The translations under genes were made by a program, and so were the position numbers. The notes below the pieces were generated by a model that did not search any database, was not told where the DNA came from, and saw only the letters and a program-made list of their open reading frames with translations. A stretch of DNA of 64,000 nt from Hymenobacter oligotrophus. Its GTDB lineage: Bacteria; Bacteroidota; Bacteroidia; Cytophagales; Hymenobacteraceae. Positions 15,702-25,635 of this stretch are shown one piece after another (within the stretch, counting starts at the first letter, position 1; each line of letters starts with the position of its first letter). The stretch lies in assembly GCF_003574965.1 (NCBI RefSeq), contig NZ_CP032317.1:3410001-3474000 (forward strand), given 5' to 3'.

Positions 15702-17231
15702 ATGAGGATTCCCCGCTGCCTCACCGCCCTGCTGACGGGCTTGCTGCTTTCCGCTACGGCTCAGGCCCAAACCGCTCCCGGCCAGCCCACGCTCGAGGAG
15801 AAAAAAGTACAGATTTGGTGCGCTACGGCCCGTTTCGTGTTCAACGACACCGGCCGGCCGAACCTGAAAAACACCCTCCGCTGCGACGCCACGCTGCGCG
15901 AGTTCGAGAACAGCATCAAGGCCGATAGCCAGCGCGTGTACTCGCGCCTGTACCAGCCGCTCGAGGGCAAAGGCGTGATGTACAAAGGCCTGGGTTCGGA
16001 TGGCTCGCGGCTGCAAAAGCTCACCAACGAGATTGTGCGGCAGCTGGGCTCGTCGCCGGCGCGGCGCAACACGCCCGAGCGCTTAGCGCAAGTACAGCGG
16101 CTCGAAGGCGCCTTCAACGCCTACCTCACGCAGGGTACGCCCATGCCCGACGATATTGGCCTGCTGAATGCCACTGCTTCCGAAGCCACCTTCGATAGCA
16201 CCGCCACCATAACTGCCAACGGCATGGCGGAGCAACCCGACCTAGGGCAAACCGAGGCAGATACCGCGGGCGTGGCTTCGGCCCGAGTCGCATCGGCCGA
16301 AAGCCCCATGACGCGTCTGTTCGGGCCCATTGCGCTCATTTTGTCGCTGCTCAGCCTGGTGCTCTGGTTTTTGGAGCGGCGGGTGCTGCGCAACCACATC
16401 AGCGAGCTGCGCGACCGAGCCTCGCGCCACCGCAACGAGCTCGACTCTATCCGGACCACGTCGGGCCTAGGTAACCGAAACGCAGCCCCTACCGAAGCAC
16501 CCGCCGAGCTGACCTTTAGCCAACGCAAGCAAATTGAAGAACTGGTAGAGCGCATGGTGCAACAGCGCCTAGCCGACTTGCAGCCCCACGGCCGCCCCGC
16601 CGCCGCGCCCGAACCCGCTATGCCCACCGTAGCGCCGGCACCAGCAGCTAGCGCACCGCGCAAAAACCAAGCACCTGCACCCGCACCCGAGCGCGTGCGG
16701 CAAGCACCTGTGGCTCCGCCGGCACCGGCGCGCCCGGTTGCCGTGGCTCCGGCGGCACCACCTAGGGAAGAAATTACGGCCCCGGCAATGCCCATTCCGG
16801 CCGGCCCACCCGCCGTAGCGCCGCGCGACGAGTTCGATAGCTTGGTGCCGCCCGTGCAATTGCCCAGTCCAACACCTGCTCCGCCGCCCGCACCCACGCC
16901 CGACCCGGCTCCGGTGGGCCACTTCTATGTGAAAGTGCCCGTAAACGGCGGCTTTTCCGATTACGACCTGCACACGGTGGCTCAGCACGACAGCATCTAC
17001 GAAATCACGCCCGATCCGCAGCGGCCCGACGCGGCTACGTTCCGCATCAACCCCAACTCGCAGGTGCACGCCTACGCCATCCAGAACGCGCAATACTCCT
17101 TGCGTGAGGCGTGCCGCTACCAGCCGCCAGCCGGCCCGGTGTCGCGCATCGTTACCGACGAGCCCGGCTACCTCCGGAAAGTAGGTGCCACCTGGCAAAT
17201 CGAGCAGAAGGCAGCTATTCACTTTGAATAG
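15702..17231 (+). CDS. Membrane-anchored coiled-coil protein with Pro/Ala-rich linker
   Basis: A 509-residue protein. Signal peptide at residues 1-23 (ATAQAQ), an exported region of about 180 residues with three Cys (C40 and C61 in the mature part), one membrane helix at 207-224 (LFGPIALILSLLSLVLWFLE), a basic coiled coil (RRVLRNHISELRDRASRHRN), a low-complexity Pro/Ala linker of about 120 residues, then a compact C-terminal domain from about 420 (GHFYVKVPVNGGFSDYDLHT, ending KAAIHFE). With a cleaved signal and one helix, the coiled coil and C-terminal domain would be cytoplasmic, where the actin-like and tubulin-like proteins are. It could link them to the motor. Family not recognised. Confidence 0.7.
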   Translation: MRIPRCLTALLTGLLLSATAQAQTAPGQPTLEEKKVQIWCATARFVFNDTGRPNLKNTLRCDATLREFENSIKADSQRVYSRLYQPLEGKGVMYKGLGSDGSRLQKLTNEIVRQLGSSPARRNTPERLAQVQRLEGAFNAYLTQGTPMPDDIGLLNATASEATFDSTATITANGMAEQPDLGQTEADTAGVASARVASAESPMTRLFGPIALILSLLSLVLWFLERRVLRNHISELRDRASRHRNELDSIRTTSGLGNRNAAPTEAPAELTFSQRKQIEELVERMVQQRLADLQPHGRPAAAPEPAMPTVAPAPAASAPRKNQAPAPAPERVRQAPVAPPAPARPVAVAPAAPPREEITAPAMPIPAGPPAVAPRDEFDSLVPPVQLPSPTPAPPPAPTPDPAPVGHFYVKVPVNGGFSDYDLHTVAQHDSIYEITPDPQRPDAATFRINPNSQVHAYAIQNAQYSLREACRYQPPAGPVSRIVTDEPGYLRKVGATWQIEQKAAIHFE

Positions 17232-17248
17232 CTGGCCTGAGGCTAGAA

Positions 17249-17379
17249 GCTAGTTCCCCTCCTCAGATGAGGAGGGGCTAGGGGTGGTTGAAAGGCTAGA
17301 ACTAGAGGCTAGATCTAGTAACTGTTCAACAACAGGTCAACCACCCCTAGCCCCTCCTCATCTGAGGAGGGGAACTAGC
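17249..17379. repeat. 42-base perfect inverted repeat pair
   Basis: Arm 17249-17290 and arm 17338-17379 are exact reverse complements over all 42 bases. Each arm contains its own palindrome (CCCCTCCTCAGATGAGGAGG and two more G) and the sequence GGGGTGGTTG seen also at 11126-11685. The 47-base centre has further CTAG-rich words (GGCTAGATCTAG). The pair fills the gap ahead of the MotA-like gene and could form a cruciform or a very stable RNA hairpin. Confidence 0.9.
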
Positions 17380-17421
17380 ATTTTAGACCTAGGCTTAATT
17401 TGTAGTAGTTAGCTTCGCCCC

Positions 17422-18879
17422 ATGCTTGAAATCATACTTGAACTGGTTGTAATAGCCGTTATCGTGGCGCTGCAGGTACGGGCGTTTATCCGGACGCGCA
17501 CGCAGGCCCGGCGGCTGGCAGCCCTGTACCCGCCCCGCACCGATTTGCGCGTGGAGCGCCGGCTCGTGACGCCCGATGGCCGCGACATGGCCGAGTATGC
17601 CGCCGATGCACCCGCCGACGCCTACGCCGTTGATATTCTGCGAGCCGACAACGTTTCGGTTGACTTTAAGGAAATCCTACAGGACACCAACGAGTACCTG
17701 CGCCACAACAAGGGCGCCGCGGCCGACTTCGGCATTCTGAAGGACATTGCCATTCGGCAGGCGCAGGCGCCCGAGTCGAGTGCCCAGGCCAACGTGGCCA
17801 CGCCGCTCTACCTAGGGTTGCTAGGCACCTTCCTAGGTGTAATTCTGGGTTTGGTAAGCATTGCCCGTCAGGGCATCACCGACGACGACGCCCTCACGCC
17901 CTTCCTCACCGGCGTGCTCATTGCCATGACGGGCTCCTTCATGGGCCTGATGCTGACCTTGTTCGGCAATAGTGTGCTGCGCCACGCCCGCGCCGAGCGC
18001 GACCAGCGCCAGAACCAGTACTTCACCTTTTTGCAGGCACGGCTGCTGCCCATTCTGCACAACGACATGTCGGCCAGCCTCTCGACCCTGAAAGGCGTGC
18101 TCGATGCGTTCAATCAGGATTTCGTGGGCAAAGTCACGTTGTTCGAGCCCATTCTGAACACCATCACCGAGAACATTCGGGTGCAGCGCGACTTTCTGGT
18201 GAAACTTGAGGAAATCGGCTTCGACCGAATGGCGCAGGCCAACCTGGCGGTGTTCGAGAAAGTACGCGAGTCGGCGGAGCTGTTCGGGCAGTTTACGGCC
18301 TACCAGGAGCGCCTCAACCAGATGCTCGACAAAGGCACCGAAACCGGCATCATGGTCACGAGCATCCTTGACCGTCTCACCGGTTTCGAGCGCGGCATCA
18401 ACAACCTAGGGCAGTACATTGGCCAGCACGACAACCTTGTGCAGCGCCAGCTCGATTTCTTCCAGCGCCACCAAACCGAGATGGGCAACCTTGCGGCCCG
18501 CACCGAGCAGTACTTCGACGAAGCCTCGCTGCACCTCACCGAGCTGATGCGCCGCCGCCTCGAGCACCACGAACGCGACGCCCAACTGGCCTACGAAAAG
18601 TGGGGCGAGTACTTCCAGCGCATCAACCAAGACAATGCTTTCGAGCGCATCATGCGCCAGCTAGATCCGTTGCGCGACGTGAAAGCCAACCAAGAGGCCT
18701 TAACCCGCGACGTAACCGCTACTCAGCGCGAACTGCTGCGGAAGGTAGAGCTGGATGCGCAGGTTGATGCCAAGCTGCTAGCCGAGCTATCCGTGATGAA
18801 CGAAATTCTGCGGAAAGCCACCGCTAAAAATCGTCTCCAACGCGGTATGGATAAGCTGTTTGGCGGGGTGAAGGAATAG
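17422..18879 (+). CDS. MotA/TolQ/ExbB-like motor subunit with long helical tail
   Basis: A 485-residue inner-membrane protein. Helix 1 at residues 2-20, then about 100 cytoplasmic residues, then the paired helices typical of the MotA/TolQ/ExbB family: 128-147 (TPLYLGLLGTFLGVILGL) and 161-186 (TGVLIAMTGSFMGLMLTLFG), with the conserved small residues and Thr that line the ion path. From about 190 to the end is one continuous helical tail of about 300 residues (FEPILNTITENIRVQRDFL, LTELMRRRLEHHERDAQ). Length and tail recall ZorA of Zorya systems rather than ExbB/TolQ, which are about half this size. Its partner is the MotB-like gene at 19121. Confidence 0.85.
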   Translation: MLEIILELVVIAVIVALQVRAFIRTRTQARRLAALYPPRTDLRVERRLVTPDGRDMAEYAADAPADAYAVDILRADNVSVDFKEILQDTNEYLRHNKGAAADFGILKDIAIRQAQAPESSAQANVATPLYLGLLGTFLGVILGLVSIARQGITDDDALTPFLTGVLIAMTGSFMGLMLTLFGNSVLRHARAERDQRQNQYFTFLQARLLPILHNDMSASLSTLKGVLDAFNQDFVGKVTLFEPILNTITENIRVQRDFLVKLEEIGFDRMAQANLAVFEKVRESAELFGQFTAYQERLNQMLDKGTETGIMVTSILDRLTGFERGINNLGQYIGQHDNLVQRQLDFFQRHQTEMGNLAARTEQYFDEASLHLTELMRRRLEHHERDAQLAYEKWGEYFQRINQDNAFERIMRQLDPLRDVKANQEALTRDVTATQRELLRKVELDAQVDAKLLAELSVMNEILRKATAKNRLQRGMDKLFGGVKE

Positions 18880-18889
18880 ATTAAGGCCA

Positions 18890-19111
18890 ATGCCATCGAT
18901 CCTGGTAATTGAATCGGCAGTAGTGGCGGTAGTCTATCTGCTGCTTGTATTTGGCGCCTTTCGTCTGCTCATATACCGAGCAGTATATCCTACGTGGGTG
19001 TGGGTTGTGGCTAGGTGGGCTTTATTCCTGGCTATTGCTCTGATTCCGCTCTTTATGATCTGGAGCCTACTCTTGATGACTGAGGACGATGGTCTAAAGC
19101 CACTCTTTTAA
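18890..19111 (+). CDS. 73-residue membrane protein of the motor locus
   Basis: Two hydrophobic helices, about residues 5-28 (LVIESAVVAVVYLLLVFGAF) and 43-64 (ARWALFLAIALIPLFMIWSL), with a short acidic end (TEDDGLKPLF). Separated by only 10 and 9 bases from the MotA-like and MotB-like genes, so clearly part of the operon. It is AT-richer than both neighbours. No family recognised; it may be an accessory stator subunit. Confidence 0.65.
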   Translation: MPSILVIESAVVAVVYLLLVFGAFRLLIYRAVYPTWVWVVARWALFLAIALIPLFMIWSLLLMTEDDGLKPLF

Positions 19112-19120
19112 CAAAAGCTA

Positions 19121-19810
19121 ATGCCCAGCGCCGACCCACAACGCTCCGACTTTTTCTGGCCCAGCTACGTGGACCTGATGACCTCCCTGTTCATCGTAAT
19201 GCTGGTGCTGTTTGTGTACAGCTTCAAGCTATTCCGCGATAGGGAGCAGGAGCAGCGCCGGCTGTTAGGTGAGCTAAAGGTGAAAGCCAAAGAGCTCGAG
19301 CAGATTCAGCGCATCCGCGAATCGTTGCGGCGGCTCGAGGGCAACTACTTCCGCTACGACCCCAGCAACGAGCGGTACGAGCTGCGCGTGGACGTGCAGT
19401 TCAAGGCCGGCCGCGACGAGATTCAGGAGCAGTACAAGCCCGCGTTGCTGAAAGCCGGTGGGCTGCTACGCCAGCGCCTACGCGCCATCCGCACGGAGCT
19501 GCCGGTGCGCTACCTCGTAATTGTGGAGGGCATGGCCGCCCGCTACCCGCAGGGCGACCCCCGCAACCGCCAGGAGGAGCAATCCACTTACCAGCTCAGC
19601 TACCGCCGCGCCCTTAACCTGCTGAATTTCTGGCGGCAAAACGGCGTGAATTTCACGCAGGACCGCTCCGTCGAGCTCATCATCGGGGGCAGCGGTTTCT
19701 ACGGCACCGGGCGCTACACCGGCCGCCGCGAAGGCGACAACAAGCGCTTCCTCATCCAGGTGATACCCAAAGTCGGGCGCATTGAAGGTGCCACGATTAA
19801 GGCCAAGTAG
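19121..19810 (+). CDS. MotB/OmpA-like stator subunit
   Basis: A 229-residue protein. The N-terminus is a MotB-type plug: FFWPSYVDLMTSLFIVMLVL with D18 at the position of the proton-carrying aspartate in MotB, ExbD and ZorB. One helix (about 17-35) is followed by a coiled-coil linker (REQEQRRLLGELKVKAKELEQ) and an OmpA-like domain from about residue 95, with VQFKAGRDEIQEQYKPALL and the peptidoglycan-contact helix YQLSYRRALNLLNFW. It should sit in the inner membrane with the OmpA domain bound to peptidoglycan. With the MotA-like protein it would make an ion-driven 5:2 motor. It is the last gene of the locus; a repeat-filled gap follows. Confidence 0.85.
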   Translation: MPSADPQRSDFFWPSYVDLMTSLFIVMLVLFVYSFKLFRDREQEQRRLLGELKVKAKELEQIQRIRESLRRLEGNYFRYDPSNERYELRVDVQFKAGRDEIQEQYKPALLKAGGLLRQRLRAIRTELPVRYLVIVEGMAARYPQGDPRNRQEEQSTYQLSYRRALNLLNFWRQNGVNFTQDRSVELIIGGSGFYGTGRYTGRREGDNKRFLIQVIPKVGRIEGATIKAK

Positions 19811-19816
19811 CGCGCA

Positions 19817-20047
19817 GTAGCGCGGACTTTGCAGTTCGCGTCCACGGATAGTAATTTCTAACCTAGGGATGCAGCGCAGTGTAGCGCGGGCTTGAGCCCG
19901 CGCTTGTCAGCACGAAATCGTCCGCGTGTTTTCGCCCGTTACCAATCGTTCACGCCAACGCGGACTGAAGTCCGCGCTACACCGGATGCCATAGGTCCGA
20001 AAACAGAAATTACTATTTGTGGACGCGGACTACAAAGTCCGCGCTAC
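19817..20047. repeat. Nested inverted repeats (GCGGACTTCAGTCCGC family) after the motor locus
   Basis: The 310-base gap 19811-20120 contains two nested pairs. The outer arms 19817-19858 and 20006-20047 match in inverted orientation over 42 bases with about four mismatches. The inner arms 19880-19903 and 19959-19982 both hold GTGTAGCGCGG/CCGCGCTACAC words. All four carry the local palindrome GCGGACT-AGTCCGC or a close variant. The remaining 70 bases before the next gene hold a TATTTTG box (20096-20102), a possible -7 element for the peptidase gene. Confidence 0.8.
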
Positions 20048-20120
20048 ACCGCGTTACTCAGCGCTACTGCCGTTGCCGAAACCGCTATTTTGCGTACCTC
20101 CTCCGTTATTATTCGTTCCT

Positions 20121-22340
<2,220 letters not shown>

Positions 22341-22363
22341 CACCCTAGGTGCTGCGCTGCCAT

Positions 22364-22414
22364 ATTTATTAAACAAGCGCGTTCGGCATTGCCGAACGCG
22401 CTTGTTTAATAAAT
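22364..22414. terminator. Perfect 25-bp stem terminator-like palindrome
   Basis: ATTTATTAAACAAGCGCGTT plus CGGCA pairs exactly with its mirror arm, with a single base between the arms (an effective loop of 3-5 bases). AT-rich stem ends act as U-tracts for either strand. It lies 24 bases after the peptidase stop codon. Confidence 0.85.
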
Positions 22415-22453
22415 CAGACCAAGTATGGCTGCTAATATCTACCTGTTATCCCC

Positions 22454-22876
22454 GTGGTTTTAAGGATATTCGTTTCGATTATTATTAGTGTGTTTTTTGC
22501 TGCGTTGTTCAGGCAATTAATGCCTGTAAAACCTGCCCTAATTTTTGCCACGCCAAGCGAAGGCATGGGTTTCATGCGGGCATGGCTGCTGAATTTTATA
22601 GTGGAGTTGGTGTACTTTCTGCCGTTTTATGTGCTGGGCGGTTCTTTGTTCGCGTTGATGCTTAGCGGTGATAAAACCAATCTGCCCAAACCTCTGGTAT
22701 TGTATTTGGCGGGCGGATTAGTGGCCGCTGTTATTTACGCAACGCTAACGTTTGGTAGCAATTCCATATTCAGGCCAACAGAATTCTTCGGCTCGGTTGT
22801 GGTTTACTTCCTAACCGGTATCGTTTATGCCGTGGTTTACCACTGGCTACTGCCCAAACAGCCGACGCGCACGTAA
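22454..22876 (+). CDS. Unknown four-helix membrane protein
   Basis: A 140-residue integral membrane protein with helices at about residues 3-20, 44-69, 80-102 and 110-133 (VLRIFVSIIISVFFAALF; LLNFIVELVYFLPFYVLG; VLYLAGGLVAAVIYATL; VVVYFLTGIVYAVVYHWLL). The GTG at 22454 is taken as start because it keeps the first helix; the first ATG downstream would remove it. Codon use is AT-richer than its neighbours. No family recognised and no operon partner. Confidence 0.6.
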   Translation: MVLRIFVSIIISVFFAALFRQLMPVKPALIFATPSEGMGFMRAWLLNFIVELVYFLPFYVLGGSLFALMLSGDKTNLPKPLVLYLAGGLVAAVIYATLTFGSNSIFRPTEFFGSVVVYFLTGIVYAVVYHWLLPKQPTRT

Positions 22877-22987
22877 GATGTTGTCTTCGCCTGTCACCCA
22901 AACATCCAAAGTGGCGTAGGCTACCTGCCGCAGGCTGTGTATCTTGCGCCGCGAAAACGCCAAGCCTTGATTTTTTCCGCTCCGAAT

Positions 22988-23215
22988 ATGAAGAAACTGC
23001 TGATGCTCGGCCTCGTGGCCGGCGCTATGCTGTCGGTATCGGCCTGCAGCAACCCCGATTACGAAACCAACGACATCACGGCAACTGAATTGCCTTCGCT
23101 GCCCCCGGCGGCTGCCGGCAAAGACTCCGCTGCGGTAGCTGCTGAGCAAGCCAAGCAAGAAATTTCGGCCCAGAACGCCACCGAAGCCATCAAGAAGCAA
23201 CAGCCCGTGATGTAA
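22988..23215 (+). CDS. Small lipoprotein
   Basis: A 75-residue protein: MKKLLMLGLVAGAMLSVSAC is a lipoprotein signal (Cys20). The mature part is Ala-, Glu- and Lys-rich (GKDSAAVAAEQAKQEISAQN) and probably a single helix. It has no recognised family. A TATCTTG box lies about 45 bases upstream and a terminator about 35 bases downstream, so it is likely a single-gene unit. Lpp-like spacer function is possible but unsupported. Confidence 0.65.
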   Translation: MKKLLMLGLVAGAMLSVSACSNPDYETNDITATELPSLPPAAAGKDSAAVAAEQAKQEISAQNATEAIKKQQPVM

Positions 23216-23248
23216 GCTTCGGCCCCGACGGCCGACGAATTACCTAGG

Positions 23249-23282
23249 CGCCCGCTTTCCCGAAAGGAGAGCGGGCGTTTCC
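23249..23282 (+). terminator. Intrinsic terminator after the small lipoprotein gene
   Basis: Stem CGCCCGCT / AGCGGGCG with an internal TTCC-CGAA-AGGAG loop region, followed by TTTCCTTT. Confidence 0.75.
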
Positions 23283-23308
23283 TTTGTAGCCTTACTTAGC
23301 GCATTGCC

Positions 23309-23830
23309 ATGCCCGTCCCCATCAACCTGCGCATCCGCCGCGGTACCGAAGCCGATTTGCCCCGCGTGCACGAGCTCATCGTGGAACTGGCCGTGTACGA
23401 GCGCGCTCCCGACGAGGTAACCAACACCCTGGCCGACATGCGCCGCGACGGGTTCGGGCCCAACCCCATCTTCGGCTTTTTTGTTGCCGAAACCGACGAG
23501 CAGGGCATCCTGGGCATCGCGCTGTTCTACACCGGCTACTCTACCTGGAAGGGCCGCATGCTGTACCTCGAAGACCTGATTGTAACCGAGCAGGCGCGCG
23601 GCACGGGCATTGGCCGCAAGCTGTTTGATGCCGTGGTGGCCGAAGCCCGCCGCACCAGCGCCAACCGCCTGCGGTGGCAAGTGCTCGAGTGGAACGAGCC
23701 GGCCATCGGCTTCTACAAGAAAATCGGCGCCAACCTCGACCCCGAGTGGCACAACGGCACCCTTACCGCGGAGGAGCTGCGCGCTTACCGCTGCGACCCA
23801 GCCGTGGAAGCTGCCATAACGCTAGGCTGA
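23309..23830 (+). CDS. GNAT N-acetyltransferase (diamine acetyltransferase-like)
   Basis: A 173-residue single-domain acetyl-CoA-dependent transferase. LRIRRGTEADLPRVHELI is the typical GNAT first strand and helix; LYLEDLIVTEQARGTGIGR carries motif A with the pyrophosphate-binding loop ARGTGIG; WNEPAIGFYKKIGA is motif B. The LxDLIV-x(3)-RGxGIG pattern and the WxVLxWN-xPAIxFY segment are those of spermidine/diamine N-acetyltransferases (SAT1-like), so a small amine is the likely substrate. Monocistronic and convergent with the desaturase-like gene. Confidence 0.88.
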   Translation: MPVPINLRIRRGTEADLPRVHELIVELAVYERAPDEVTNTLADMRRDGFGPNPIFGFFVAETDEQGILGIALFYTGYSTWKGRMLYLEDLIVTEQARGTGIGRKLFDAVVAEARRTSANRLRWQVLEWNEPAIGFYKKIGANLDPEWHNGTLTAEELRAYRCDPAVEAAITLG

Positions 23831-23839
23831 GTTGGCCGC

Positions 23840-25093
23840 CTACGCCTGCGCGTAGGCGGCTTCGGGCACTTTGGTGGCGGACGCAAATACCCGCCGGAAC
23901 GAATACAACCACAGCAGCGAACTGCCTAGGTACACCCCGCCGGCTGCCAGCGCGGCACCCAGCCAGGGCTGATGTTGCAAGGCCAGCAGCAACAAGCCCA
24001 CCGAAGCTGCCAGCCGCAACGGCTCGAGCCAGTACCCCCAGCGCTTGGCCTCAAACAAGGCTCCGCAGGCCAGCGCGGCCCACGTGCACCAGCCTGCTAC
24101 CAGCCAGCGCGAAGCAGGTGTCATGTCTTTCTGCGTAAACAAGAATACCGCTGCCACGCCCAGTAGCACCACGTACTGCCCAAACACGTACCAATTGACG
24201 GTAGCCGGCGCGGTGGTGCAGTACTTTTGGTAGGTAGCTACCTCCACCGCGGGTACTTGGTAGGGGCCACCTAGGGCCGCGGGGCGCCAACCCGGCCGCC
24301 CGAACACCACCCGAAGCTTGTTGCCGAAGCCCGGCGTTTGGCGCAGCTGTTCGGCCATCTGAAAGTAGTGGCCGAAATTTGCCCACACGGGGTTCCAGGA
24401 GCGCACGGGCGTGGTGATGCCGTACACGGGTGTTTCTTCTTCCTCCTGAAAAGTACCGAACAGCCGGTCCCAGATGATGAAGGTGCCCGCGTAGTTCTTG
24501 TCGATGTATTTGGGGTTGCGGCCGTGGTGCACGCGGTGGTGCGAGGGCGTGTTCAGCACCCACTCCAAGGGGCCGAGCTTGCCGATGAGCTCGGTATGAA
24601 TCCAGAACTGGTACAGCGTTACCAAGGCCGAGACGTACACGAAGAAGCTCGTCTCGAACCCCACCATGGCCAGCGGCAGGTAGAACATGAACGTGAACAT
24701 GCCCTGCAAGGAGCTCTGCCGCAGGGCTACCGAGAGGTTGTAGTCTTCGCTTTGGTGGTGCACCACGTGGCCGCCCCAGAAAAAGTTAATCTCGTGCGAG
24801 TAGCGGTGGGCAAAGTAGTAGCATAAATCGGCCAGCACGAACAGCAGCAGCCCCGTAGCCCAGGTGCGCGGAATGTCGAACAGCCGGAAATGCTCGTACA
24901 GCAGCTCGTACACGCCCACCACCACTACCTTCAAGAACACGCCCGAAATCTGCGACGTCATGCCGCAGCTGATGTTGGTAATGGCGTCGTGGAAGCGGTA
25001 CTTCTCCTTGTGCTGCAACCGCTCAACCAACAGCTCCGCGCCGATTAGGGCGAAGTAGATAGGGATGGACAGCACGATGGGGTTGAGGTTCAT
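23840..25093 (-). CDS. Sterol desaturase / fatty acid hydroxylase family protein
   Basis: A 417-residue membrane enzyme with a di-iron His-box core: HRYSHE (H96, H100), HVVHHQ (H109, H112, H113) and HHRVHHG (H185, H186, H189, H190). These His clusters are those of the fatty acid hydroxylase superfamily, close to the alkylglycerol monooxygenase type. Hydrophobic helices flank them. An extra C-terminal region of about 130 residues with four helices (YVFGQYVVLLGVAAVFLF and onward) is common in the Bacteroidota members. It should hydroxylate or desaturate a lipid; the actual substrate is unknown. Confidence 0.88.
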   Translation of the reverse strand: MNLNPIVLSIPIYFALIGAELLVERLQHKEKYRFHDAITNISCGMTSQISGVFLKVVVVGVYELLYEHFRLFDIPRTWATGLLLFVLADLCYYFAHRYSHEINFFWGGHVVHHQSEDYNLSVALRQSSLQGMFTFMFYLPLAMVGFETSFFVYVSALVTLYQFWIHTELIGKLGPLEWVLNTPSHHRVHHGRNPKYIDKNYAGTFIIWDRLFGTFQEEEETPVYGITTPVRSWNPVWANFGHYFQMAEQLRQTPGFGNKLRVVFGRPGWRPAALGGPYQVPAVEVATYQKYCTTAPATVNWYVFGQYVVLLGVAAVFLFTQKDMTPASRWLVAGWCTWAALACGALFEAKRWGYWLEPLRLAASVGLLLLALQHQPWLGAALAAGGVYLGSSLLWLYSFRRVFASATKVPEAAYAQA

Positions 25094-25247
25094 GGCGCGG
25101 GCGGGCTGGTTGTGGCGAGGAATTTAAGCAGAAAGGCCACGTCTTCATACCCCAACCCAAAGCTCCATAAACAGGCCCGCCGCACGCAGCGGTGGCTACG
25201 TGCGGCGGGCCAATGTGTTAAGTGCAGACTCGGGCCCGCAGCAGTGC

Positions 25248-25550
25248 TTAATTGATTACCTCGAGTACCGTGCGGAACGATACGTACTGGCCCGGAAAGC
25301 GCGTTTCCAGGTCGGCGCGCAGGCCGGGGGCCGAAACGCGCTGGTACTCATCGAGCTGCTCCATGCTAGTGCAGTAATACTGGGCGGCGTACGTAAAGCC
25401 GTCTTCCTCTTCGTTAAGCAGGCGCAGGAGTTGGCTCTTGACGAAGAAACCCGTGGCCATTACATCGGGCATGTGCACATCGCGCATAAAGGTTACCCAC
25501 TCTTCGGCAACTTCCGGATCGACGCTGCTGGTTACGTTGTACAGGATCAT
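25248..25550 (-). CDS. DUF4286 family protein
   Basis: A 100-residue protein that opens MILYNVTSSVDPEVAEEWV and contains FMRDVHMPDVMATG and a Tyr-rich YAAQYYCTSMEQL. This is the ferredoxin-like-fold DUF4286 pattern, usual in Bacteroidota. No function is known. The ATG at 25550 is preferred over a TTG two codons upstream. It is followed 85 bases upstream (in its own direction) by the end of the DUF6526 gene. Confidence 0.8.
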   Translation of the reverse strand: MILYNVTSSVDPEVAEEWVTFMRDVHMPDVMATGFFVKSQLLRLLNEEEDGFTYAAQYYCTSMEQLDEYQRVSAPGLRADLETRFPGQYVSFRTVLEVIN

Positions 25551-25635
25551 AAGCAAGGAAATAAAGGAGCAGGGCAGGAGGCTCCCTGCAAAGGGCTACA
25601 CCTAGGGCTAGCTAAGCCAGCCGCTCGGGGCAAAG

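Noticed and set aside
7700-19810. Calling the locus a Zorya defence system outright
   Set aside because: Only the motor pair is Zorya-like; ZorC/ZorD or other known Zorya effectors are missing and the other genes have no Zorya counterpart.
7700-19810. Calling the locus a type VI secretion or flagellar system
   Set aside because: No sheath, Hcp, VgrG, TssJ/L/M, flagellin or rod genes; the OmpA and MotA-like domains alone do not support either.
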